A stretch of DNA of 6,199 bases from Streptosporangiaceae bacterium. Its GTDB lineage: Bacteria > Actinomycetota > Actinomycetes > Streptosporangiales > Streptosporangiaceae. Location of the stretch: assembly GCA_030039095.1 (NCBI GenBank), contig JASHQP010000754.1, positions 1 through 6,199 of the forward strand, read 5' to 3'. The position numbers were made by a program, and so were the translations under genes. The notes beneath the pieces were generated by a model. That model made no database searches and had not been told where the DNA came from. It was given only the letters and a program-made list of their open reading frames with translations. Shown here one piece after another: positions 1 to 6,199 of the stretch (the first letter of the stretch is position 1; every line of letters starts with the position of its first letter).

Positions 1-64
1 CGCGAAGCTCACAAGGCGGAAAGGCCATGGGTTGATGTCTCGGCCGAGTAGCGGCGGACGCTAA
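1..64 (+). other. Left edge: possible 3' tail of an upstream gene
   Basis: Two + strand frames are open from the window edge. Frame 1 ends at TAG 49-51 with the tail REAHKAERPWVDVSAE. Frame 2 ends at TAA 62-64 with a tail ending SRPSSGGR. Either could be the C-terminus of a gene that starts left of the window, which would put it 1 to 14 bases ahead of the isomerase gene and suggest co-transcription. The frames are too short to assign a family, and codon use does not separate them clearly. An ATG at 35-37 lies in frame 2 and could equally make a 9-codon mini-ORF. This is a note on edge content, not a confident gene. Confidence 0.2.
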
Positions 65-65
65 C

Positions 66-1139
66 GTGCCCGGATCTGCATGCCTGGCCCCGATCGAGCT
101 AGGCCCGAATCAGCCTCCTGGCCGCCCCTATCGTGGCGGGTCCGGCATCGCCGCGCTGCGCGGCCTGCCGCCGGGAGGTGATGACCTGCCCGAGGACTTC
201 CTCGCCTCGACGACGCAGGTCGTCGGCGATGCCACGGCCGGGCTGACGCTGCTCGCCGACGGCCGTACGCTGCTTGAACACATCCGCGATGACCCCGAGG
301 GCTTCCTCGGCGCGGAGCAGGTGGCGGCCTTCGGCGACCGCCCGGCCCTGCTGGTGAAGCTGCTGCACACGGCGGAACGGCTGTTCGTCCACTATCACCC
401 GGACGACGCGTTCGCCCGGCAGCACTTGGACTGCCGCTTCGGCAAAAGCGAGGCGTGGCATGTCATCAGTGTCGACCAGGCGGCGGACGGCGTTGTGGGA
501 GAGGTATATCTGGGCTTCAACCGCGACGTGACCACGGCCGAGGTTCGGGACTGGGTGCGCAGCCAGGATACCGGCGAGATGCTATCGGCGCTCAACCGGC
601 TCGAGGTGGGCCCCGGCGATAGCCTCTTCGTCCCTGCCGGTCTGCCGCACGCGATCGGTCCCGGCGTCACACTCGTCGAACTGCAGGAACCGACCGATTT
701 CTCGGTGCTGCTGGAATGGCGCGGCTACGGCCTCCGGCCGGACGAGGCCCACCTCGGCCTTGGCTTTGATCTCGCGCTGCGGGCGCTCGACCGGACCGGG
801 TGGACCGGTCCCAGAGTGGCCGAGGCGCTGAGAAGCGCCGGGGAGCGGCCCATCGGACGGCAGGGCGTGCGGAGGATCTTCCCTGCGGCTGCGGACCGCT
901 TTTTCCGCGCGGAGCTGATCGACGGCGACAGCGGCGCCTCGCTGACGGCGGAGTTCGGTGTCCTCGTGGTTCTCGAGGGCTCGGGAACACTGACCGCAGG
1001 TGCCAGGGAGGTAGCACTGCGGCGCGGGTCGGTGTTCCTGCTGCCTGCGCACGCCGGGCTGACCGAGGTGAACGGCGAGGTTCGGGCGATCCGCTGCATG
1101 CCGCCTCTAGCGGCCGAAACGGAGGGAAACCGAATCTAA
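66..1139 (+). CDS. Class I mannose-6-phosphate isomerase (ManA-like, cupin fold)
   Basis: The 357-aa product belongs to the class I phosphomannose isomerase family, cytoplasmic metal-dependent enzymes that interconvert mannose 6-phosphate and fructose 6-phosphate. Visible family landmarks are the N-terminal YRGGSGIAALRG (residues 22-33), LLVKLLHTAERLFVHYHPDD (95-114), GKSEAW (126-131) and the cupin segment VPAGLPHAIGPGVTLVELQEPTDFS (189-213). Expected zinc ligands by family alignment are H109/H111, E129 and H195. Residues 280-345 look like the second, C-terminal cupin barrel. Two features are unusual: the ligand motif reads H-Y-H where studied enzymes have Q-x-H, and the region after EPTDFS reads LLEWRGY rather than the usual Arg/Tyr-Asp-Trp pattern, so the true substrate could be another sugar phosphate. 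GTG at 66 is the only plausible upstream start, because an in-frame TGA lies at 33-35; the Shine-Dalgarno is weak. Family assignment is firm, exact reaction less so. There is no visible functional link to the downstream defence operon. Confidence 0.85.
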   Translation: MPGSACLAPIELGPNQPPGRPYRGGSGIAALRGLPPGGDDLPEDFLASTTQVVGDATAGLTLLADGRTLLEHIRDDPEGFLGAEQVAAFGDRPALLVKLLHTAERLFVHYHPDDAFARQHLDCRFGKSEAWHVISVDQAADGVVGEVYLGFNRDVTTAEVRDWVRSQDTGEMLSALNRLEVGPGDSLFVPAGLPHAIGPGVTLVELQEPTDFSVLLEWRGYGLRPDEAHLGLGFDLALRALDRTGWTGPRVAEALRSAGERPIGRQGVRRIFPAAADRFFRAELIDGDSGASLTAEFGVLVVLEGSGTLTAGAREVALRRGSVFLLPAHAGLTEVNGEVRAIRCMPPLAAETEGNRI

Positions 1140-1197
1140 ACTGCGCTGCCAGCGAGGCCCCTCGAGGCACCAGCCACTCCGATGGGACTGAATGTAA

Positions 1198-1213
1198 CCG
1201 CGCGGGCCCGCGG
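1198..1213. repeat. GC-rich inverted repeat, possible hairpin
   Basis: CCGCG (1198-1202) and CGCGG (1209-1213) are exact inverted repeats around a six-base loop, and the inner bases 1201-1212 form a perfect 12-base palindrome. It lies about 60 bases after the isomerase stop codon. It could be a transcript-end hairpin or a protein-binding palindrome, but no T-run follows and such palindromes are frequent by chance in DNA this rich in GC. Confidence 0.3.
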
Positions 1214-1283
1214 GACGCCTCCGGGGTCGGCCTCGACTACGTCTATCAAGATCGTCGCATTGAGTGATAGGGAGCCTCCGGAA

Positions 1284-1306
1284 GAACGCGAGCTGATCCG
1301 CCGTTC
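1284..1306. repeat. Bulged stem-loop in the jetA upstream region
   Basis: GAACGCG (1284-1290) can pair with CGC (1299-1301) and GTTC (1303-1306), leaving C1302 bulged and an eight-base loop (1291-1298). It sits about 70 bases ahead of the jetA start. It may be a leader-RNA structure or an operator-like dyad; its significance is unproven. Confidence 0.25.
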
Positions 1307-1362
1307 GTCCGGTGGGACCCTCGGCTGAGCGAGCGGCGCCATTTCTGTCGGTACCCTGCGGC

Positions 1363-1376
1363 AGGATGTAACGGTG
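1363..1376 (+). promoter_or_regulatory. Shine-Dalgarno and GTG start of jetA
   Basis: AGGA at 1363-1366 lies seven bases ahead of the GTG at 1374-1376, a suitable spacing for ribosome binding, and supports this start. An alternative reading is that CAGGAT (1362-1367), one base from the TAGGAT form of the actinobacterial -10 box, drives a leaderless transcript beginning at the GTG. The sequence alone does not settle which. Confidence 0.5.
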
Positions 1377-2921
1377 GCAATCGGAGCGCCTCCGCTGGTG
1401 GACGGCAAGGACAAACCACAGCCATTCACGCACCTGGGCGTCCCGAACGCCGATCTCTACCGGAGCTTGCTGCGGACCTTCGCCCGGGCGAAGGAGCGCT
1501 TCATCGTGCACCTGCGGCCGGAGGACGTGGCGGCCGACTTGCGGATCGATGCCGACGAGCAGCTCATCCAGGCGCTGGAGCAGCTCGTGGCGTGGGGGAA
1601 CCTGCGCGCTGATGTCGACACCAGCCGCGTGACCACGGTGGAGGACTTTCACCGTAAGCGGTGCCTGTACCAGCTCACCGCCGCCGGGCAGGCAGCCGAG
1701 CAGGCCATCGCCTTCTACGAGGAGGCCATCGGCCGGCGCGGCCAGCTCCAGTCGGTGGCACTGGCCGACATCGCCGACCGGCTGCGGTCGCTGCTGGCCC
1801 TCGCCGCGGACCGCGACCCCGACCCGGCCAAGGTCCACTTGCTGCTGCTGTCCGTTGCGGAGCGGTTCTCGTCGCTGGCCGACAACGCGCAGGCGTTCAT
1901 GTCCGCGTTGCGGCGGGCGATCGACTTCTCGGACGGGGACGTCGACGGCTTCCTCGCCTACAAGGAACGGCTGATCGACTACATCAACAGGTTCATCGCG
2001 GACCTGGCCAACTCCGGCGCCCAGATCGCGGTGCTGCTGGGCGACCTGGAAGCTGCCGGCCATGACCGGCTGCTCGAGCTCGCCGCGCGACGGGAGGCGG
2101 CCGACGCGATTCCCGAGGATGAGGACGGCGCCGAATCGGAGTCCAGGGCGGAGAAACAGGCGCTGGACTCGTGGCGGAACCGGTGGCGCGGACTGGACGA
2201 CTGGTTCACGTCGCGGGACGCGGTGCACCCTTCGCAGGCCCGGCTGCTGCGGCAGGCGGCGCTGACCGCGATCAAGCAGCTCATCGATGCGGTCGGCCTG
2301 CTGAACGAGCGGCGCTCGGGGCGGTCGGATCGCTCGGCGGATTTCCGGGCGCTCGCCCGGTGGTTCGCGGAGGCGCCGGATGACGCCGCCGCGCACCGCC
2401 TGTGGCGGGCTGCGTTCGGCCTGTGCCCGGCGCGGCACCTGTCCATCACCGGCGAGACCGCCGATGCCTGGCAGGACCTGCCGGCGGGAACAGCGTGGCG
2501 AGACGCGCCGCCCATCCGTATCTCCCCGCAGCTCAGGAAGACCGGGGCCTACGAGCGGCGTGGCAAGCCCAACCAGGTTCGCGACCGGTCTGCGGAGCGG
2601 GAGTTCCTGCGCCTGCGGGCACAACGCGAGGCAGCCGAGACCGCTGCGGCGCGCCAGCGCCTGGCCACCGCCGGACCGACCCTGCTGTCCGACCTCGGCG
2701 TGCTGGACCCCGGAGCGTTCCGGCTCTTTCTGGCGCTGCTCGGCGATGCGCTGGCGGTTCGCGCGCCGGGCGACACCGAGGTGAAGACCGTGACCAGCGA
2801 CGGCACACTGGAAGTCCGGCTCTCCCTCGTCCCGGACGGCCCAGCGGCGACGATCCGCACCGCCGATGGCACGCTCGAAGGCCCGGAGCACATCATCGAG
2901 ATCACGGACCTAGCGCCGTGA
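1374..2921 (+). CDS. jetA: Wadjet JetA, TIGR02677/DUF2397 (kleisin-like subunit)
   Basis: The 515-aa product matches the TIGR02677 (DUF2397) family in length and layout. Residues 18-105 carry the family's N-terminal winged-helix-like region (FTHLGVPNADLYRSLLRTFARAKER, then LRPEDVAADL and an LVAWGNL helix). Residues 120-235 are a helical core; 240-265 form an acidic, probably flexible linker. The diagnostic stretch AAFGLCPARHLS (346-357), AWRDAPPIRISPQLR (374-388) and an Arg/Glu/Ala-rich helix (404-432) follow. The C-terminus is beta-rich and ends GPEHIIEI (503-510), as in homologues. In Wadjet complexes this subunit is thought to bridge the SMC heads as a kleisin; that role is transferred from studied systems, not seen here. 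It is the first gene of the operon and its TGA overlaps the jetB GTG. No frameshift or missing segment is apparent. Confidence 0.88.
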   Translation: MAIGAPPLVDGKDKPQPFTHLGVPNADLYRSLLRTFARAKERFIVHLRPEDVAADLRIDADEQLIQALEQLVAWGNLRADVDTSRVTTVEDFHRKRCLYQLTAAGQAAEQAIAFYEEAIGRRGQLQSVALADIADRLRSLLALAADRDPDPAKVHLLLLSVAERFSSLADNAQAFMSALRRAIDFSDGDVDGFLAYKERLIDYINRFIADLANSGAQIAVLLGDLEAAGHDRLLELAARREAADAIPEDEDGAESESRAEKQALDSWRNRWRGLDDWFTSRDAVHPSQARLLRQAALTAIKQLIDAVGLLNERRSGRSDRSADFRALARWFAEAPDDAAAHRLWRAAFGLCPARHLSITGETADAWQDLPAGTAWRDAPPIRISPQLRKTGAYERRGKPNQVRDRSAEREFLRLRAQREAAETAAARQRLATAGPTLLSDLGVLDPGAFRLFLALLGDALAVRAPGDTEVKTVTSDGTLEVRLSLVPDGPAATIRTADGTLEGPEHIIEITDLAP

Positions 2922-4117
2922 TCCCGGCCGAGGAGCGAGCGCAGCGCCGGGTCGCCCTGCGCGCCCTGCTGGCCAAGCCGCTGCTGATCGCGGACACGGA
3001 CCGCGAGGTTCTGGTCCTGGTCCGGCGGCACGTGACCGAGCTGCGCGAGTGGCTGAACCGCGAGACCGGATGGCGTCTCGTCGCGGACTCGGAAACGGCC
3101 CGGCTGTTCAAGACCGCCACGACGGTGTCGGACGCCTCTCACCCCGCACGCGGGCACAACAAGGAGCCGTTCGGCCGGCGCCGGTACGTCACGTTGTGCT
3201 TGACCCTGTCGGCGCTCGCACGCGCCGACGCGCAGACCACGCTCGGGAGCCTGGCCGATGACGTGCTGACGGCCGCGGCCGATCCGGAACTGGCCGCGGC
3301 TGGGTTCACGCTCACGCTGGACAGCCGGGCGGACCGGTCCGACCTGGTCGCGGTCATCCGCCTGCTGCTGGGCTGGGGGGTCCTGATCCGGGTCGCCGGC
3401 GACGAGGACGCGTACCTGTCCGCCGGCACCGATGTGCTCTACGACGTGCGCAGGCCGGTTCTGGGGGTGCTGCTGTCCGGCACCCGGGGACCATCGACCG
3501 TAACAGCCGGAACGCTACCCCAGCGGCTGGCCGAGCTGACCACGGAACCCTTGGTCGAGAGCGACGAGGTGCGCAATCAGGCCCTGCGCCGGCGGCTCAC
3601 CCGGCGGCTGCTGGAAGACCCGGTCGTGTATTACGACGAGCTCGACGACGACGACGAACGCGCCTACCTGCTGTCGCAGCGGCACGCGATCACCCGGCGG
3701 ATCGAGGAGGCGACCGGGCTGATCCCCGAGATGCGCGCCGAGGGGATCGCCATGGTCGACCCGGACGACGAGCTGACCGACGTGCGCATGCCCGAGCAGC
3801 GCACCGACGGTCACGTCACGCTGCTGGTCGCCGAGTACCTCGCCCGCCGCGAGCAGTCCACGGTCGACGAGCTGCACGGTTTCGTCCGGCGGGCGGCCGC
3901 CGAGCACGCCGGCTACTGGCGCAAGGGCGTGACGGAGCCGGGCGCGGAGACGGAACTGCTCGCGATCGCGCTGGAGAAGCTGTCCGCGCTCCGATTGGTC
4001 CAGGTGGACGGGCAGGCGGTCCGGGGCCGCCCGGCGATCGCCCGGTTCGCCCTGGACGAGCCCACGATCCGGGAAACGAGAAAGGCGACAGTCGATGCTG
4101 CCAGCGCCCTGTTCTGA
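2918..4117 (+). CDS. jetB: Wadjet JetB, TIGR02678/DUF2398 (KITE-like subunit)
   Basis: The 399-aa product matches TIGR02678 (DUF2398). Family landmarks are the N-terminal EERAQRRVALRALLAKPLL (5-23), LVRRH (34-38) with LREWL (42-46), GWRLVADSETARLFK (51-65), and GRRRYVTLCLTLSALA (86-101) followed by QTTLGSLADDV (106-116). Residues 85-190 and 300-385 look like two winged-helix domains, the arrangement expected of KITE subunits that dock on the kleisin. An acidic cluster DELDDDDER (240-248) sits between them. I chose GTG 2918 because it overlaps the jetA stop as GTGA and leaves the N-terminus exactly at the family's usual start; the same frame stays open back to 2402 inside jetA, but that extension lacks family similarity. 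No strong Shine-Dalgarno is present, so translation is probably coupled to jetA. The DUF2398 assignment is firm; the KITE role is by analogy. Confidence 0.88.
   Translation: MIPAEERAQRRVALRALLAKPLLIADTDREVLVLVRRHVTELREWLNRETGWRLVADSETARLFKTATTVSDASHPARGHNKEPFGRRRYVTLCLTLSALARADAQTTLGSLADDVLTAAADPELAAAGFTLTLDSRADRSDLVAVIRLLLGWGVLIRVAGDEDAYLSAGTDVLYDVRRPVLGVLLSGTRGPSTVTAGTLPQRLAELTTEPLVESDEVRNQALRRRLTRRLLEDPVVYYDELDDDDERAYLLSQRHAITRRIEEATGLIPEMRAEGIAMVDPDDELTDVRMPEQRTDGHVTLLVAEYLARREQSTVDELHGFVRRAAAEHAGYWRKGVTEPGAETELLAIALEKLSALRLVQVDGQAVRGRPAIARFALDEPTIRETRKATVDAASALF
4080..4097 (+). promoter_or_regulatory. Shine-Dalgarno and ATG start of jetC
   Basis: GAAAGG at 4080-4085 lies nine bases ahead of ATG 4095-4097, inside the end of jetB. 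It supports a start that overlaps jetB by 23 bases. The resulting N-terminus (residues 8-20, ERWKPLRAGLVDL) matches the usual beginning of TIGR02680 proteins, so a start downstream of the jetB stop is unlikely. Confidence 0.6.
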
Positions 4118-6199
4118 GCGGTGGAAGCCACTGCGGGCCGGCCTGGTCGACCTGTTCTACTACGACGCCGAGGAGTTCTGGTTCCACGACGGCCGCCTGC
4201 TGCTGCGCGGGAACAACGGAACCGGCAAGTCCAAGGTGCTCGCGCTGACGCTGCCGTTCCTGCTCGACGGAGAGCTTGCCCCGCACCGGGTGGAGCCGGA
4301 CGGCGACCGGCAGAAGAAGATGGAGTGGAATCTGCTCCTGGGCGGCAGGCACCCTCATCCCGAGCGCCTGGGGTACGCGTGGCTCGAGTTCGGGCGCCGG
4401 GCCGCCGACGGGACCACGAAGTTCCGCACGATCGGCTGCGGCCTGAAGGCCGTCGCCGGCCGGGGCATCGCACGGCACTGGTTCTTCGTCACGACGCAGC
4501 GCGTCGGCGAGCAGCTCCATCTGCTGCCGCCCAGCCGGGTGCCGCTCACCAGGGAAAAGCTGCGTGAGGAGATCGACGGGCACGGGCTCGTGTACGACCG
4601 GGCATCCGACTACCGGCGGGCGGTGGACGAGGCCCTGTTCGGGCTCGGCGAGCATCGCTACGAGACGCTGGTCAACCTGCTGATCCAGCTGCGCCAGCCA
4701 CAGCTGTCGAAGAAGCCCGACGAGAGGCTGCTGTCCCGCGCGCTCACCGAGGCACTGCCGCCGCTCAGCCCGGGCCTGGTGACAACCGTCGCCGAAGCGT
4801 TCCGCGGCCTGGACGAGGAACGCGACGCGCTGCGGGCGCTGGCCGAGGCGCGCGGCGCCGCAGAGGAGTTCCTGCGCCACTACCGCAAGTACGCGCAGGT
4901 CGCCGCCAAGCGCAAGGCGGCCGGGCCGCGTCAGGCGCAGAGCCGGTACGAGCAGCTCGGCCGGGACCTGACCGCGGCGGAGGAGGCGTACGAGCGGGCG
5001 GACGAGGAGCTGCAAGCGGCCCGAGGCGAGCTGGAACAGCTCCAGCAGGAGCGAATCAGGCTGGAGGCGCGGCGCGAGGCACTGCGGCTGGATCCCGCGA
5101 TGCGCGATGCAGCCGAGCTCGACCGCCGCCGCGAGGATGCGAGACAGCGTGACGAGGCGGCCGCGGACCGGGAGCAGGCACGTGACCGGCTGACCGGGGA
5201 ACTGTCCCGTCGCTCGAAGCAGGCCAGCGAAGCCGCACAGCGCGCGTCCGCCGCGGGGGAGAAACTGCGCGGCGCGGAGGACACCGCCAGCGCCGCGGCC
5301 GCTGCGGCACGGTGCGCGCCGGGTCATCGTGTGGCAACCGAGGGCTGGCGTGAGGACCTGCCGCGGGCGCGGCGCGCCGCCGACGAGGTCGCCGGCCGGC
5401 AGGCTCGGGCCATCGAGCAGCTGGACGGCCTGCTCGCCGTGGTCGCCGTCCGCCGCTCGGCAGCCGAGGCGGCCCGAGCCGAGGTGGACAGGCTCACCGC
5501 GGAGATCGATGCGGCCAGCACCCGGGTCGCCGCGCAGGAGCGCGCCGCCGCTGCACAGGCCGCGGAACTCACCGCCGCCTTCCGCAGATATCTCGCCGGG
5601 CTGACCGAGCTGCAGTTTGACGACCCCGACGAGCTCATCGGGATCGTCACGGAATGGGCTGCGGGCGGCGACGGGGAGAACCCGGCCCGGCAGGTGATCG
5701 ACGACGCGGCCCGATCCGCTGTCGACGCACTGGGCCGCCAGGACGCGCAGCTCTCCGCCCGCCGGGACACCGCCGTGGCGACCGCGGCCGAGCTGACGGC
5801 CGAGATCGGGCGCCTGGAGGCCGGCGGCCACGACGCTCCACCGCTGCCGCACACCAGAGATCCGATGGTCCGCGACAGCCGGCCTGGGGCACCGTTGTGG
5901 AAGGTGACCGACTTCGCGCCCGGTGTGCCCGAACAAGAGCGGGCTGGGCTGGAGGCCGCGCTGGAGGCGGCGGGGATCCTCGACGCGTGGCTCACCCCCG
6001 ACGGTGACCTCATCGCGGGCGACATCGTCCTGGTCAGCGGCCGCCAACCGATCAGCGGGCCGTCCTGCGCGGCCGTGCTGGTCCCCGCGGTCAACGCCGG
6101 CGACCCCCAGGCCGCCGCGCTGCCGGAGGCCGCCGTGCGCGCCGCGCTCTCCGCGATCGGCCTGGGCCAGGGCGCCGGGACCACGTGGGTGACCACCGA
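4095..6199 (+). CDS. jetC: Wadjet JetC, TIGR02680 SMC-like ATPase (partial, 3' end outside window)
   Basis: The frame is open from ATG 4095 to the window edge, giving 701 residues plus two bases; the family is roughly twice as long, so the C-terminal half is missing here. The N-terminal ATPase head has ERWKPLRAGLVDL, then DGRLLLRGNNGTGKSKVL with the Walker A P-loop GNNGTGKS at residues 39-46, PFLLDGE (54-60) and the family motif NLLIQLRQPQLSKKPDE (194-210), which probably contains the Q-loop glutamine. Residues about 240-405 and 420-500 are Glu/Arg/Ala/Leu-rich and read as long coiled coil. Residues about 600-701 (LWKVTDF, LEAALEAAGILDAWLTPDGDL) leave the coil pattern and probably begin the hinge-like domain. 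The ABC signature and Walker B should lie beyond the window. As the motor subunit it is expected to bind ATP and extrude DNA loops to sense small circular plasmids; this is inferred from other Wadjet/MukB-like complexes. Confidence 0.9.
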   Translation, partial: MLPAPCSERWKPLRAGLVDLFYYDAEEFWFHDGRLLLRGNNGTGKSKVLALTLPFLLDGELAPHRVEPDGDRQKKMEWNLLLGGRHPHPERLGYAWLEFGRRAADGTTKFRTIGCGLKAVAGRGIARHWFFVTTQRVGEQLHLLPPSRVPLTREKLREEIDGHGLVYDRASDYRRAVDEALFGLGEHRYETLVNLLIQLRQPQLSKKPDERLLSRALTEALPPLSPGLVTTVAEAFRGLDEERDALRALAEARGAAEEFLRHYRKYAQVAAKRKAAGPRQAQSRYEQLGRDLTAAEEAYERADEELQAARGELEQLQQERIRLEARREALRLDPAMRDAAELDRRREDARQRDEAAADREQARDRLTGELSRRSKQASEAAQRASAAGEKLRGAEDTASAAAAAARCAPGHRVATEGWREDLPRARRAADEVAGRQARAIEQLDGLLAVVAVRRSAAEAARAEVDRLTAEIDAASTRVAAQERAAAAQAAELTAAFRRYLAGLTELQFDDPDELIGIVTEWAAGGDGENPARQVIDDAARSAVDALGRQDAQLSARRDTAVATAAELTAEIGRLEAGGHDAPPLPHTRDPMVRDSRPGAPLWKVTDFAPGVPEQERAGLEAALEAAGILDAWLTPDGDLIAGDIVLVSGRQPISGPSCAAVLVPAVNAGDPQAAALPEAAVRAALSAIGLGQGAGTTWVTT

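Larger units (their letters stand above)
1140..1373 (+). promoter_or_regulatory. Intergenic control region ahead of the Wadjet operon
   Basis: These 234 bases separate the isomerase from jetA and should hold any terminator of the former and promoter of the latter. I see short GC-rich hairpins (CGAG/CTCG at 1153-1164, CCGCG/CGCGG at 1198-1213, a bulged stem at 1284-1306, GTCC/GGAC at 1307-1318). None is followed by a T-run, so no canonical intrinsic terminator is evident. The heptamer ATGTAAC occurs twice (1192-1198 and 1366-1372). TACCCT at 1352-1357 fits the loose actinobacterial -10 pattern TAnnnT but has no convincing -35 partner and would place transcription start inside the ribosome binding site. 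A 48-codon ORF (1182-1328) lies here but lacks a Shine-Dalgarno. Assignment as a control region rests on position. Confidence 0.4.

Noticed and set aside
1121..1126. Strong Shine-Dalgarno-like GGAGGG near the end of the isomerase gene
   Set aside because: No ATG, GTG or TTG start lies at suitable spacing downstream, so it is probably just isomerase coding sequence.
1284..1305. ECF-sigma-like promoter (GAAC, 14 bases, CGTT)
   Set aside because: The spacer is shorter than the usual 15-17 bases and the -35 lacks the full GGAAC; the same bases are explained equally well as an inverted repeat.
1107..2891. 594-codon open frame on the minus strand opposite jetA
   Set aside because: Same reason: it mirrors the codon bias of jetA, crosses the intergenic region and shows no family features.
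2402..2917. Upstream extension of the jetB frame inside jetA
   Set aside because: The frame is open because of GC-rich codon bias, but its product there is Arg/Pro/Ala-rich with no DUF2398 similarity; the GTG at 2918 fits the family N-terminus and the operon overlap.
3630..3662. Run of GAC/GAA codons in jetB as a possible phase-variable repeat
   Set aside because: The run is short and in frame, coding for an acidic loop; triplet slippage would not shift the frame and there is no sign of repeat expansion.
3816..6047. 743-codon open frame on the minus strand opposite jetB and jetC
   Set aside because: Long antisense frames are common opposite GC-rich coding DNA. It has low-complexity Arg/Gly/Pro/Leu composition, no recognisable domain, and lies opposite a frame with clear Walker A and family motifs.

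Overview
The window comes from a high-GC actinobacterium. Coding frames are strongly biased to G or C in the third codon position, two of the three complete genes start with GTG, and every clear gene lies on the + strand. The genus cannot be fixed from sequence alone; a Streptomyces-like or related filamentous actinomycete fits. No tRNA, rRNA, CRISPR array, insertion sequence or attachment site is visible.

Layout. Positions 1-64 hold at most the last codons of an upstream gene. Positions 66-1139 encode a complete cupin-type class I mannose-6-phosphate isomerase homologue (357 aa) whose metal-binding motifs are visible but slightly atypical. Positions 1140-1373 are a 234-base intergenic region with short hairpins, no obvious terminator with a T-run, and the likely control region of the next operon. 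From 1374 to the right edge runs a tightly packed operon of three overlapping genes: a TIGR02677/DUF2397 protein (1374-2921), a TIGR02678/DUF2398 protein (2918-4117) and the N-terminal half of a TIGR02680 SMC-like ATPase (4095 to beyond 6199).

How they work together. The DUF2397-DUF2398-TIGR02680-DUF2399 cluster is the Wadjet anti-plasmid defence system in the form usually called type II (JetABCD; related to MksFEBG/EptABCD). By analogy with studied Wadjet complexes, JetA is the kleisin-like subunit, JetB the winged-helix KITE-like subunit and JetC the SMC motor. They form a loop-extruding complex that recognises small closed circular DNA and hands it to the JetD Toprim-type nuclease for cleavage. 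JetD and the C-terminal half of JetC are not in the window and are expected immediately to the right.

The system is therefore a known one. The points worth a second look are the atypical metal motif of the isomerase, the overlap architecture of the operon, and the unexplained intergenic region with a possible small ORF.
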